From Occultella gossypii (lineage in GTDB: Bacteria > Actinomycetota > Actinomycetes > Actinomycetales > Beutenbergiaceae): a stretch of DNA of 64,000 bases. Shown one piece after another: positions 39,181 to 48,351 of the stretch. The translations under genes and the position numbers were made by a program. The stretch lies in NCBI RefSeq assembly GCF_019947135.1, contig NZ_JAGSHT010000010.1:1-64000 (forward strand), in the 5' to 3' direction. The notes beneath the pieces are model-generated. The model did not search any database and had not been told where the DNA came from. It saw only the letters and a program-made list of their open reading frames with translations. Numbering within the stretch: position 1 is the stretch's first letter; each line of letters begins with the position of its first letter.

Positions 39181-40255
39181 CCGCGGCGGCCAACCGCTCG
39201 GCCTCGTCCAACGCGATGGCGGAGGCGATGACCGGGCCGAGGTCGCCGTCGAGCACCTGGTCGAGGTTGTACGCCTTGTACCCGGTCCGGTGATCGGCCA
39301 CCCGGTTCTCGGGGTAGTTGTAGGTGCGGATCCGCTCGCTGCGGTCCACCGTGCGCACCTGGGAGCGGCGCACCTGGGCGGCCTCGGCCGCGGCGGCCTC
39401 CTGTTGTGCGGCGAGCAGCCGGGCGCGCAGCACCCGCATCGCCTGCTCCCGGTTCTGCAGCTGCGACTTCTCGTTCTGCATCGAGACCACGATCTGCGTG
39501 GGCACGTGGGTGATCCGCACGGCGGAGTCCGTGGTGTTCACGCTCTGCCCGCCGGGACCGGAGGACCGGTACACGTCGATCCGTAGGTCGTTCGGGTCGA
39601 TCTCGATCTCCCCGGCGTCCTCGACCTCGGGGAACACGAGCACGCCCGCAGCGGAGGTGTGGATCCGGCCCTGCGACTCGGTCACCGGAACCCGCTGGAC
39701 CCGGTGCACGCCGCCCTCGTACTTCAGGTGCGCCCAGACCCCATCGGCAGGGTCGGCGGCCCGCGACTTCACCGCGACCGAGACGTCCTTGTACCCACCC
39801 AGGTCGGACTCGGTGGCGCCGATGATCTGCGTGGACCAGCCCTGCCGCTCGGCGAACCGCAGGTACATGCGCAGCAGGTCGCCGGCGAACAGGGCGGACT
39901 CCTCGCCACCCTCGCCGGCCTTCACCTCGAGGATCACGTCGCGGCCGTCGTCGGGGTCGCGGGGCACGAGGACGTGGCGCAGGCTCTCGGCGGCTGCGTC
40001 GGCGGCCTCCCGCAGCGGCGCCACCTCCTCGGCGAACGCCGGGTCCTCGACCGCGAGTTCCGCGGCTGCGACAGCGTCCTCCTCGGCCGCCCGCCAGGCC
40101 CGGTGGGCCGCGACGATCCGGCCGAGCTCGGCGTACCGGCGCCCGAGCGAGCGGGCCCGCGCCTGGTCCGCGTGCACGGCCGGGTCAGCCAGGGTCGACT
40201 CGATCTCGGCGTACTCGGCCAACAACGGGTCGACGACTGCGAAGTCCTCGCTCAT
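39173..40255 (-). CDS. prfA: Peptide chain release factor 1
   Basis: Release factor of 360 aa recognising UAA and UAG. The catalytic GGQ sits in [16 protein letters not shown] near residue 235, and the codon-recognition region reads [15 protein letters not shown], i.e. a P-V-T variant of the RF1 P-x-T tripeptide nearby. Length and domain order are normal. Lies 53 bp after rho, upstream of prmC. Confidence 0.95.
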   Translation of the reverse strand: MSEDFAVVDPLLAEYAEIESTLADPAVHADQARARSLGRRYAELGRIVAAHRAWRAAEEDAVAAAELAVEDPAFAEEVAPLREAADAAAESLRHVLVPRDPDDGRDVILEVKAGEGGEESALFAGDLLRMYLRFAERQGWSTQIIGATESDLGGYKDVSVAVKSRAADPADGVWAHLKYEGGVHRVQRVPVTESQGRIHTSAAGVLVFPEVEDAGEIEIDPNDLRIDVYRSSGPGGQSVNTTDSAVRITHVPTQIVVSMQNEKSQLQNREQAMRVLRARLLAAQQEAAAAEAAQVRRSQVRTVDRSERIRTYNYPENRVADHRTGYKAYNLDQVLDGDLGPVIASAIALDEAERLAAAGA

Positions 40256-40308
40256 GCACTTCCTCCTGCTCGATCACTCCCCTGGCGTGTCCGGAACCGC
40301 CCGGGTCG

Positions 40309-42471
40309 CTAACTGAGCTCGGAGGATGCCGACGGGTGGCCCGGCGTGGTCTTCTGCACGGTCAGCAGGAACTCCGCGTTCGAGCCGGAGTCGCGCAGTT
40401 TGGACTGCAGCAGCTCGATCGCCTGCTGCTGGTCGAGGCCGCCCATGACCCGGCGGAGCTTCCAGATGATCTTCAGCTCGTCGGGGGAGACCAGGATCTC
40501 CTCGCGTCGGGTACCGGAGGCGTTGACGTCCACGGCGGGGAAGATCCGCTTGTCCGCGAGCTGGCGGGACAACCGCAGCTCCATGTTCCCGGTGCCCTTG
40601 AACTCCTCGAAGATCACCTCGTCCATCTTCGAGCCGGTCTCCACCAGGGCGGAGGCGAGGATGGTCAGCGAGCCGCCGTGCTCGATGTTGCGCGCGGCCC
40701 CGAAGAACCGCTTCGGTGGGTACAGCGCGGACGCGTCCACACCACCGGAGAGGATCCGCCCGGAGGCCGGGGCCGCCAGGTTGTAGGCGCGGGACAGCCG
40801 GGTCAGCGAGTCCAGCAGCACCACGACGTCCTGGCCGAGCTCGACCAGGCGCTTGGCCCGCTCGATCGCGAGCTCCGCGACGATCGTGTGGTCGGTGGCC
40901 GGCCGGTCGAACGTGGAGGAGACCACCTCGCCCTTGACCGTGCGCTCCATGTCCGTGACCTCTTCGGGCCGCTCGTCCACGAGCACCACCATGAGGTGCA
41001 CCTCAGGGTTGTTGGCCGTGATGGCGTTCGCGATCTGCTGCATGATGATCGTCTTGCCGGCCTTCGGGGGCGCGACGATCAAGCCGCGCTGGCCCTTCCC
41101 GATCGGGGCGACCAGGTCGATGATCCGGGCCGTGATGAGGTTCGGGCGGCTCTCCAGGCGCAGTCGCTCCTGCGGGTACAGCGGGGTGAGCTTGCTGAAC
41201 TCGGGCCGCTCGAGGGCCTCCTCGGCGGGCGCCCCGTTGACCGTGTCCAGGCGGACCAGCGCGTTGAACTTCTGCCGCTGGTTGCCGGCGTTCTCGCCCT
41301 CGCGGGGCTGACGCACGGCGCCGGTGATGGCGTCCCCGCGGCGCAGGCCGTTCTTCTTGACCTGGCCGAGCGAGACGTACACGTCGTTCGGGCCGGGCAG
41401 GTAGCCGCTGGTGCGCACGAATGCGTAGTTGTCGAGGATGTCCAGGATCCCGGCGACGGGCAGCAGCACGTCGTCCTCGCTGATCTCGATCTCGTCCTCG
41501 CCGGTGGACTCGCCACCCCTGACCGGACGGCGCTTGCGGTCGCGGTCCCGGTCGCGATCCCGGTCGCGGTAGCGGTCCCGGCCGCGGCGCCGACGGGAGC
41601 CACGCTCGTCGTCGTCGTCCGCGCCGCCGTGGTCGCGCTCGCCGTCGCCACGCTCGTTGTCGATCCGGCGGCCCTCGGGCAGCTGGATGTCGTCAAGGGA
41701 TGGGCGGCGCTGGGCCTGGGTACGGCCCTGCTCCGACTGGCCGTTGCCGCTCGAGGTGTCCTCGCCCCGCTCGGGCACGAGCGAGGAGAGGTCCAGCTGC
41801 GGCTGGTCGCCGTCGTTGCCACGCCCGCGCTGGCGGGACCGCGGCGCACGGGACTCCTGAGCCGGAGCGGCATCGGACTCGGTGCGCTCCTGCGGTCGCG
41901 TGGTGTCCCGCTGGGGTGCGGTGGCGCGGCGGCTGCGGGTGGTGCGCTGCTGCGCAGTGCTTCCCGACGGCGGTGCCTCGGTCGCACCGTCGGCCTGCGG
42001 CGTCGCGGTGTCGCCGCCGACAGGGCGCGCGGCGCGCCGTTGGCGCTGCTGCGTTGCCTCGGCCCGGCCGGAGTCCGCACCGTCGCGCGAGCGCTCGGCG
42101 GCCGGTGCCTGGGCGGTCGCGGGCTGTGCGGTCGGTGCCTCGGCGGTCGCGGGCTGTGCGGCCGGCGCCTCGGCGGTCGTGGGCTGGGCCGCAGCGGCTG
42201 CGGGCTGGGCGTCCTGCCCGTCCGGTGCCGCGGGCTCGGTGGAGCGGCTACGCGCCGGGCGGCGCGTCGGCGCACCGTCGGTCGCAGCGGCAGCGCCGGC
42301 ATCGCCGCCGGTGCGGGCCGCGCGGATCGCGGTGACGAGGTCACCCTTGCGCATCTTCGCGGTGCCCTTGAGCCCCAGCTCGGCAGCGAGCGCTTGGAGT
42401 TCGGGCAGTCGCAGCGAGGACAACGCACCGCCTCGACCGGAGCCGGTCGAGGTGTTGATCGTTTCGGTCAC
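40309..42471 (-). CDS. rho: Transcription termination factor Rho with long insertion domain
   Basis: Hexameric RNA helicase of 720 aa, compared with about 419 in E. coli. A SAP-like N-terminal domain (LRLPELQALAAELGL) is followed by a roughly 260-residue low-complexity insertion rich in Ala, Pro, Thr, Gln, Arg and Asp. Then come the RNA-binding domain (LPVAGILDILDNYAFVRTSG), the Walker A loop APPKAGKT near 470 and Walker B VVVLLDSLTR near 547. Such insertions are typical of actinobacterial Rho and bind RNA. Start GTG 42471 has GGAAGG just upstream; a more distal in-frame start would add 27 residues of unlike composition. Confidence 0.95.
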   Translation of the reverse strand: MTETINTSTGSGRGGALSSLRLPELQALAAELGLKGTAKMRKGDLVTAIRAARTGGDAGAAAATDGAPTRRPARSRSTEPAAPDGQDAQPAAAAAQPTTAEAPAAQPATAEAPTAQPATAQAPAAERSRDGADSGRAEATQQRQRRAARPVGGDTATPQADGATEAPPSGSTAQQRTTRSRRATAPQRDTTRPQERTESDAAPAQESRAPRSRQRGRGNDGDQPQLDLSSLVPERGEDTSSGNGQSEQGRTQAQRRPSLDDIQLPEGRRIDNERGDGERDHGGADDDDERGSRRRRGRDRYRDRDRDRDRDRKRRPVRGGESTGEDEIEISEDDVLLPVAGILDILDNYAFVRTSGYLPGPNDVYVSLGQVKKNGLRRGDAITGAVRQPREGENAGNQRQKFNALVRLDTVNGAPAEEALERPEFSKLTPLYPQERLRLESRPNLITARIIDLVAPIGKGQRGLIVAPPKAGKTIIMQQIANAITANNPEVHLMVVLVDERPEEVTDMERTVKGEVVSSTFDRPATDHTIVAELAIERAKRLVELGQDVVVLLDSLTRLSRAYNLAAPASGRILSGGVDASALYPPKRFFGAARNIEHGGSLTILASALVETGSKMDEVIFEEFKGTGNMELRLSRQLADKRIFPAVDVNASGTRREEILVSPDELKIIWKLRRVMGGLDQQQAIELLQSKLRDSGSNAEFLLTVQKTTPGHPSASSELS
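42101..42190. repeat. 30-bp tandem repeat inside rho
   Basis: Three units begin at 42101, 42131 and 42161, sharing TGCCT(G/C)GGCGGTCG(C/T)GGGCTG. They encode an Ala/Pro/Thr/Gln decapeptide repeat (AQPATAEAPA type) in the Rho insertion domain. The unit keeps the reading frame. Confidence 0.85.
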
Positions 42472-42649
42472 GGGGTTCCTTCCCCCTAGATGTGCCGGGC
42501 CGTGCCCGGCTGGTACTGACTCCGGGTCTCGGACCCGGGTGGTTTCCGCCACGCGCCGACGCGACCGGGCAGGTGCTCGGGAGCGAGGTTCGGGGCGGTG
42601 TCATCACGTGGGCCGTGCGGGTACGCATCAGGCCCGTCGATGCGCGGCC

Positions 42650-42655
42650 AGCCTA
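42650..42655 (-). promoter_or_regulatory. Possible extended -10 promoter of rho
   Basis: On the minus strand the sequence reads TGGTAGGCT, an extended -10 with the TAGGCT hexamer common in actinobacterial promoters. A -35 box is not clear. It would produce a leader of about 170 nt before the rho GTG, long enough for the autogenous control known for rho in other bacteria. Confidence 0.35.
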
Positions 42656-42717
42656 CCACCGTGGCTGGTTGGGGCTCACGAATTTCCGCCACGTCGGGCA
42701 CTGGCCTGCGGCCGGAC

Positions 42718-43608
42718 TCACCGGGCCAGGATCTGGGCACCGTCACGGTCGATCCGGGGGTGCAGCACCCGCCACCGGCCGGCCAGCTCCGCTTCCAGCT
42801 CGGGACCGACATCGGCAAGCACGAGGACGCTCGGACCCGCACCGGAGATCACCGCCGGCAGCCCACGTTCGCGCAGCCGGTGCACGAGCGCGACGCTGGC
42901 CATCATCGCGTCCGCCCGGTGGTCCTGGTGCAGCCGGTCCTCGGTGGCCGCCATCATCAGGTCCGGCCTGGACGTCAGCGCCAGGGTCAGCAACCCGGCC
43001 CGGCCGGCGTTGAACGCGGCATCGGCGTGGGCGACCGTGCGCGGGAGCGCGGCCCTGGCCCGGTGGGTGGCCAGCCGTTCGGTGGGGATGAGCACGGTGC
43101 AGGCGATCTCCGGGTGCACCTCGATGCGGGCGGCCCGTGCCTCGGGTCCCATCCACGCGATCGTGGCCCCGCCGAGCAGCGCCGGCGCCGCGTTGTCCGG
43201 ATGGCCCTCGAACTCGGTGGCCAGTTCCAGGACGGCATCGTCCGCCAGTGCGTCCGGGTCACCGATCAGCGCGCGGGCGGCGACCAGCCCGGCCACCACC
43301 GCACCGGCGCTGGAACCCATCCCACGACCGTGCGGGATCGCGTTCACGCACCTCAGGTGCAGGCCGGCCTGCGGCGCCCCGGCGTACTCCAGACCGGCCC
43401 GCAACGCGCGCACCACAAGGTGCGTCTCGCCGTCGGGCACCTCACCGGCGCCCTCGCCGGTGACCTCGACGGCGGTCGCACCGGTCGTGGCGCGCACGTG
43501 CACCACGTCGTGGATCCGGTGGGCGAGACCGAACGCGTCGAAACCGGGACCGAGGTTGGCACTGGTCGCGGGGACGCGCACCGAGGCCTGGTCGTACAGC
43601 AGGCGCAT
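42718..43608 (-). CDS. thrB: Homoserine kinase
   Basis: GHMP kinase of 296 aa that phosphorylates L-homoserine. The ATP-binding motif PHGRGMGSSAGAVVAGLVA is near residues 90-108, the N-terminal motif reads VPATSANLGPGFDAFG, and the C-terminal GHMP motif reads VISGAGPSVLVLA. Third gene of hom-thrC-thrB, 4 bp after thrC. Confidence 0.96.
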   Translation of the reverse strand: MRLLYDQASVRVPATSANLGPGFDAFGLAHRIHDVVHVRATTGATAVEVTGEGAGEVPDGETHLVVRALRAGLEYAGAPQAGLHLRCVNAIPHGRGMGSSAGAVVAGLVAARALIGDPDALADDAVLELATEFEGHPDNAAPALLGGATIAWMGPEARAARIEVHPEIACTVLIPTERLATHRARAALPRTVAHADAAFNAGRAGLLTLALTSRPDLMMAATEDRLHQDHRADAMMASVALVHRLRERGLPAVISGAGPSVLVLADVGPELEAELAGRWRVLHPRIDRDGAQILAR

Positions 43609-43612
43609 GGCG

Positions 43613-44674
43613 TCAGTTCAGACCGAGGGCCCGGGCGGCGGCGTCGACATCCACACCGATCACCCGCGGCTCGATGACGGTGTCCCCGAGTGCGGTCGCG
43701 GTGTCCTTGAGACCGTTCCCGGTGACCGTGCAGACCACCTGCGCGCCGCTGGGCACGTCCCCGGCCTCGGCCCGCACGAGCAGGCCTGCCACGCTGGCCG
43801 CGGACGCGGGCTCCACGAACACGCCGACCTCGCGGGCGATCAGGGCCTGCGCGTCCAGGATCTGCGCGTCGGTGACGGCGTCGATGCGGCCGCCGGAGTC
43901 GTCCCGGGCGGCCACGGCCAGGTCCCAGGAGGCCGGGTTCCCGATCCGGATCGCGGTCGCGACCGTCTCGGGATGCTCGATCGGCTCGCCCTTGACGAAC
44001 GGCGCGGCGCCCTCGGCCTGAACGCCCCACATCATCGGGGTGCGGGACGCGAGGCCGTCGGCGGCGTACTCGCGGTAGCCCATCCAGTACGCGGAGATGT
44101 TGCCGGCGTTGCCGACCGGCAGCACGTGGATCTGCGGAGCGTCGCCGAGCGCGTCGACGACCTCGAATGCGGCCGTCTTCTGCCCCTGCAGGCGGTAGGG
44201 GTTCACCGAGTTCACGAGGGCGACGGGGTAGTTCTCGGCGAGCGAGCGCACGATCCGCAGGCAGTCGTCGAAGTTGCCGTCCACGGCAAGCAGCGTGGCC
44301 CCGTGGACGATCGCCTGGGCGAGCTTGCCGGCGGCGATCTTGCCCTGCGGCAGCACCACGGCGCAGCCGAGGCCCGCACGGACCGCGTACGCGGCGGCCG
44401 AGGCGGAGGTGTTCCCGGTCGAGGCGCACACGACGATCTCGGTGCCGGTCCCGGCGACCTTGCTCATCGCCATCGTCATGCCCCGGTCCTTGAAGGACCC
44501 GGTGGGGTTGGCCCCCTCCACCTTCAGGTGCACCTGCGCGCCGGTGGCGGCCGACAGCGACGGCGAGTGCACCAGCGGGGTGCCGCCCTCGCCGAGCGTG
44601 ACCACCGGGTCACCGTCCTCGATCGGCAGACGGTCGGCGTACTCGGCGATCACACCGCGCCAGGGCTTGGCCAT
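43613..44674 (-). CDS. thrC: Threonine synthase
   Basis: PLP-dependent beta/gamma-lyase of 353 aa that turns O-phosphohomoserine into threonine. The PLP lysine is K62 in [12 protein letters not shown]; the phosphate-binding loop reads [13 protein letters not shown] and the C-terminal [11 protein letters not shown] is conserved. ATG 44674 overlaps the hom stop by one base in TGATG, so translation is coupled. Confidence 0.96.
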   Translation of the reverse strand: MAKPWRGVIAEYADRLPIEDGDPVVTLGEGGTPLVHSPSLSAATGAQVHLKVEGANPTGSFKDRGMTMAMSKVAGTGTEIVVCASTGNTSASAAAYAVRAGLGCAVVLPQGKIAAGKLAQAIVHGATLLAVDGNFDDCLRIVRSLAENYPVALVNSVNPYRLQGQKTAAFEVVDALGDAPQIHVLPVGNAGNISAYWMGYREYAADGLASRTPMMWGVQAEGAAPFVKGEPIEHPETVATAIRIGNPASWDLAVAARDDSGGRIDAVTDAQILDAQALIAREVGVFVEPASAASVAGLLVRAEAGDVPSGAQVVCTVTGNGLKDTATALGDTVIEPRVIGVDVDAAARALGLN

Positions 44675-45978
44675 CAGATTCCTTCCACGCGCAGGACCGA
44701 ACTGATCCTGAGGACGACGTCGAGCGTATCCAATGCGGCGAGGGTCGCGGCGAGCGCCGACTCGCTCGCCTCGTGGGTACCGATGACCAACTCGGCCGGC
44801 CCCCCGGGCAGTCCCTGCTGGCGCACCGTCTCGAAGGAGACGCCGTGCTCGGCGACGGCGGTCGCGACCTCGGCGAGCACGCCCGGCCGGTCCGCGATCG
44901 CCATCCGGATCTGGAAGCGGGTGTGGATCTGGTCCGACCCCAGCGGCGTCAGTTCGGCGTACCGGGACTCCGACGGCGCCTTGCCGCCGCTGACGCGGTT
45001 GCGCGCTGCGGCGACGAGGTCACCGAGCACGGCGCTCGAGGTGGCCACGCCTCCCGCGCCGGCGCCGTAGAACATCAGGGTCCCGGCCGCCTCGGCCTCG
45101 ACCAGCACCGCGTTGAACGGTCCGCGCACGTTGCCGAGCGGGTGCTCGACCGGCACGAGCGCCGGGTACACCCGGACCGCCACTCCCGCGCGCCCACCGG
45201 CCTCGCGCCGCTGTTCGGCGACGGCGAGGAGCTTGATGACGTGCCCGGTCTGCGCCGCGGACGCGATGTCCTCCGGGGTGATCGCGGTGATGCCCTCGGC
45301 GCTGACGTCGCTGAGCGCGATCCTGCTGTGGAAGGCGAGCGCAGCCAGGATGGCAGCCTTCGCGGCGGCGTCGAGACCTTCGACGTCGGCGGTCGGGTCC
45401 GATTCGGCGTAGCCGAGCTCCTGGGCCTGCCGCAGAGCCGCGGCGAAGTCCAGCTCGTTCGTGGTCATCTCGTCGAGGATGTAGTTGGTGGTGCCGTTGA
45501 CGATGCCGAGGACCCGGTTGATCCGGTCCCCCGCCAGCGACTCGCGCACCCCGCGCACCACCGGCACCGCACCCGCGACGGCCGCCTCGTAGAACAGGTC
45601 CACGCGCGCCTCGTCCGCCGCCTCGTACAGCTCCGGCCCGTGCTGGGCCAGGAGTGCCTTGTTCGCGGTGATGACGCCGGCGCCGGCGCGAAGCGCGTCC
45701 AGGATCAGGGTCCGGGCGGGCTCGATGCCGCCCATCACCTCCACAACCAGGTCGGCGCCGGCGATCAGCGCGGCCGGGTCGTCGGTGAGCAGGCCGCGGG
45801 GCACCACCGGGTCCCGGTCGGTATCCAGGGAACGGACCGCGATCCCGGTCAGTTCCAGAGCGGCCCCGGTGCGCGCCGAGAAGTCGGTGGTGTGCTCGAG
45901 GAGGCGGCGGACCACCTCCGTACCGACCACGCCGCAGCCGAGGACGGCGACACGCAGGGGGGCGGGGGCGTCGTTCAT
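44674..45978 (-). CDS. hom: Homoserine dehydrogenase
   Basis: NAD(P)-dependent enzyme of 434 aa that reduces aspartate semialdehyde to homoserine. Rossmann motif [11 protein letters not shown] near the N terminus; the catalytic domain includes [16 protein letters not shown] and [16 protein letters not shown]. The last 80 residues form an ACT-type regulatory domain ([20 protein letters not shown]), consistent with threonine feedback. Start ATG 45978 has AAGGAG about 5 nt upstream. A possible minus-strand TATCCT -10 box lies at 46031-46036. Confidence 0.96.
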   Translation of the reverse strand: MNDAPAPLRVAVLGCGVVGTEVVRRLLEHTTDFSARTGAALELTGIAVRSLDTDRDPVVPRGLLTDDPAALIAGADLVVEVMGGIEPARTLILDALRAGAGVITANKALLAQHGPELYEAADEARVDLFYEAAVAGAVPVVRGVRESLAGDRINRVLGIVNGTTNYILDEMTTNELDFAAALRQAQELGYAESDPTADVEGLDAAAKAAILAALAFHSRIALSDVSAEGITAITPEDIASAAQTGHVIKLLAVAEQRREAGGRAGVAVRVYPALVPVEHPLGNVRGPFNAVLVEAEAAGTLMFYGAGAGGVATSSAVLGDLVAAARNRVSGGKAPSESRYAELTPLGSDQIHTRFQIRMAIADRPGVLAEVATAVAEHGVSFETVRQQGLPGGPAELVIGTHEASESALAATLAALDTLDVVLRISSVLRVEGI

Positions 45979-46086
45979 GATCTCCTTCGACGTGCACACG
46001 CACGCGCTGGTTCGCTTCGGGGGTCGCCTCAGGATAGGACTCCGGGACGCGCCCGCGGGCAGGGCGTCGAGGAGTGGACACCACCC

Positions 46087-47430
46087 TCACCCCATGTCGA
46101 GCGCGAGCACGTCCTCGATCGTCTCCCGCCGCACGATCTCGCGGGCCTGCCCGTCGGCGACGGCGACCACGCCGGCCCGCGGGATGAGGTTGTAATTGCT
46201 CGCCATCGACCGTCCGTAGGCGCCGGTGGCGGGCACCGCGAGCAGGTCGCCCGCGTCGATGTCCGCGGGCAGCAGCACGTTCCGGACCACGATGTCCCCG
46301 CTCTCGCAGTGCTTGCCGACGACCCGGGCGGTCACCGCGGGGGCGGTCGAAGCGCGGGAGCCGAGCTCGGCGTGGTAGTCCGCGTCGTAGAGCGCGGTGC
46401 GGATGTTGTCGCTCATGCCGCCGTCGACGGCCACGTACAGCCGGCTCCCGCCGTCGTCGAGGACCACCGGCTTGACGGTGCCCACGGTGTACAGCGTGAT
46501 CATGGTGGGCCCGACGATCGCCCGGCCCGGCTCGAAGGACAGCCGGGGCAGGGTGGTCCCGAGCGCCTCCGCCTCGGCGGCCAGCAGCCCGGCCAGGTCC
46601 GCGGCCAGGGCCGCGACGTCCACACCCTCCTCGCCGGGTACGTAGGCGATGCCGAAGCCGCCGCCGAGGTCCACCTCGGGCAGCAGTACGCCGGTGCGGT
46701 CGGCGAACTCGGCCCGCAGGCCGAGCAGCGCGCGAGCTGCCTCGCCGAAGCCTGCCGGATCCAGGATCTGCGAGCCGATGTGGGAGTGCAGGCCGAGCAG
46801 GTCGAGCCGGTCGTCCGCGTGGATCCGCTCCAGGGCCTCCAGGGCCGCCCCGCTGGCGAGCGAGAGCCCGAACTTCTGGTCCTCATGGGCGGTGGCGATG
46901 AACTCGTGCCCGCCGGCGTGCACCCCGGTGGTCACCCGCACCATGACGGGTGCCCGGACCCCGAGCTCGGCGGCGATCGAGCCGACGAGCTCGATCTCGG
47001 GCAGGGAGTCGATGACGATCCGGCCGACCCCGTGCCCGAGCGCCAGCCTGATCTCCGCGGCGGACTTGTTGTTCCCGTGCAGGCCGATGTCCGCACCGGG
47101 GATGCCCGCGGCGATCGCGGTCGCCAGCTCGCCGTGTGCGGCGGTGTCGATGCGCAGCCCCTCGGCGTGCACCCAGCGCGCCACGGCGGTGCTCAGGAAC
47201 GCCTTGCTGGCGTAGTAGACGTCGACGCCCACACCGAGGGGGGCGAACGCCCCGACGAATGCGTCCCGGTATCGGGCCGCCCGCGCGCGCAGGTCCGCCA
47301 CGTCGAGCAGGAACGACGGCGTCCCGTAGGTCTCGGCGAGTTCGGTCACCGGCATCCCGGCGAGGCTGAGCACGCCGTCGGTCACGCGCACGTTCGCGGG
47401 CCACAGCTGGGGGTCGGTCGGGTGCGTCAC
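46087..47430 (-). CDS. lysA: Diaminopimelate decarboxylase
   Basis: PLP enzyme of 447 aa converting meso-diaminopimelate to lysine. The PLP lysine is K76 in YYASKAF, with HIGSQ in the barrel, EPGRAIVGP as phosphate-binding loop and the C-E-S-G-D motif of the second active-site half. GTG 47430 overlaps the stop of the upstream DALR gene in GTGA. The DALR protein-lysA-hom order is conserved in many actinobacteria. Confidence 0.96.
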   Translation of the reverse strand: MTHPTDPQLWPANVRVTDGVLSLAGMPVTELAETYGTPSFLLDVADLRARAARYRDAFVGAFAPLGVGVDVYYASKAFLSTAVARWVHAEGLRIDTAAHGELATAIAAGIPGADIGLHGNNKSAAEIRLALGHGVGRIVIDSLPEIELVGSIAAELGVRAPVMVRVTTGVHAGGHEFIATAHEDQKFGLSLASGAALEALERIHADDRLDLLGLHSHIGSQILDPAGFGEAARALLGLRAEFADRTGVLLPEVDLGGGFGIAYVPGEEGVDVAALAADLAGLLAAEAEALGTTLPRLSFEPGRAIVGPTMITLYTVGTVKPVVLDDGGSRLYVAVDGGMSDNIRTALYDADYHAELGSRASTAPAVTARVVGKHCESGDIVVRNVLLPADIDAGDLLAVPATGAYGRSMASNYNLIPRAGVVAVADGQAREIVRRETIEDVLALDMG

Positions 47431-48278
47431 AGGTGCTCCGGAGCGTCGAGGCCGAGGATCGCCAGCCCACCGGCCAGGACCGGGGTGGCAGCGTCGTTCA
47501 GGCAGAGTCGGGATCGGTGCGCCGAGGTTATCGCTCCGGCGCCGCGTGGGGTCACCCTGGTCATCTCGAACCAGGCCCGGTGGGCGGCGGCGGTGCGGTC
47601 CAGGTGCGCGATCACCGGGTCCGGGCGGTGCGCCTCGCCCGCCCGGGCGATCGCGTCGCGGGAGCCGGCGAGGCAGAGGACGAGGTCGCGAGCTCCGGGC
47701 TCGTCGACCAGGCTCGTCAGGGCAGCCCCACGGGAGGCGTCGCCGTCAGACCAGGGTCGTACGCCGTGGGCGTGGGCGGCCCGGGTGAGGTTGCGGGCGC
47801 GGGCGTGCGCGAGGCGGGCGGCGGCGGCGCGCGCGGGAGCCACCGGGACGGAGGTCGATGCGTCGAGGGCCCCCGGGTCGCGGTGGGCGTCGAGCAGGTC
47901 CTCGACCACGCGGGCGAGCGCCGCGGAGGTGACCGACACCAGGACGTGACCGTCCCGTGCCCAGGCGTCCGCGACTCCGTCGGCGCCACGGACCTCCCCG
48001 GCCAGGGCGAGCGCCAGGGCTTCGGCGAGGTCCATCCGGTCGAGCCGCTGGGCGAGGATCCGGGCGGCGGCGCTCGTGAAGTCGGCCCGCTGCCCTCGCG
48101 CCGTCGGGCGCTGGGCACGGAAGACCCGCGGGTCACCGACCGCGGCCGCGAGTACCGCCGCAGTGCCGGGCACCGAGGCCACGGAACCTGTCAGACCGAG
48201 CCGCCGGACGCCGTCGGGCTGTCCCAGGAGCCGGGCGAACCCGGCTGCGAGGGCCGCGCCCACCTCCTCCTGCCACAC
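47427..48278 (-). CDS. Stand-alone DALR anticodon-binding-domain protein (ArgS C-terminal-like)
   Basis: Protein of 283 aa resembling the C-terminal helical bundle of arginyl-tRNA synthetase (FTSAAARILAQRLDR, ARLAHARARNLTRAA, REDAIARA-like helices), but with no HIGH or KMSKS signature and no catalytic domain. Such proteins precede lysA in several actinobacteria. A tRNA-binding or regulatory role is possible; function is unknown. The GTG start at 48278 lies inside a perfect hairpin and has no upstream ribosome-binding site. GTG 48263, with AGGAGG immediately before it, is an alternative. Coupled to lysA by a 4-nt overlap. Confidence 0.8.
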   Translation of the reverse strand: MWQEEVGAALAAGFARLLGQPDGVRRLGLTGSVASVPGTAAVLAAAVGDPRVFRAQRPTARGQRADFTSAAARILAQRLDRMDLAEALALALAGEVRGADGVADAWARDGHVLVSVTSAALARVVEDLLDAHRDPGALDASTSVPVAPARAAAARLAHARARNLTRAAHAHGVRPWSDGDASRGAALTSLVDEPGARDLVLCLAGSRDAIARAGEAHRPDPVIAHLDRTAAAHRAWFEMTRVTPRGAGAITSAHRSRLCLNDAATPVLAGGLAILGLDAPEHL

Positions 48279-48306
48279 GCCGCGAGCGTATCGCTCGCGG
48301 CGTGTG
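48274..48306 (-). terminator. Perfect 15-bp hairpin over the DALR-gene start
   Basis: Arms CACACGCCGCGAGCG and CGCTCGCGGCGTGTG flank a TAT loop with no mismatch. It lies between the repeat-rich membrane protein gene (upstream on the minus strand) and the DALR gene. It has no T-tract, like many actinobacterial terminators. It also covers the annotated GTG start of the DALR gene, so it could limit read-through or translation of the lysA operon. Confidence 0.6.
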
Positions 48307-48351
48307 CGACTGCGCGGTTGCCGATCGGCAGGACCGATCCGGTCCGTGCGG

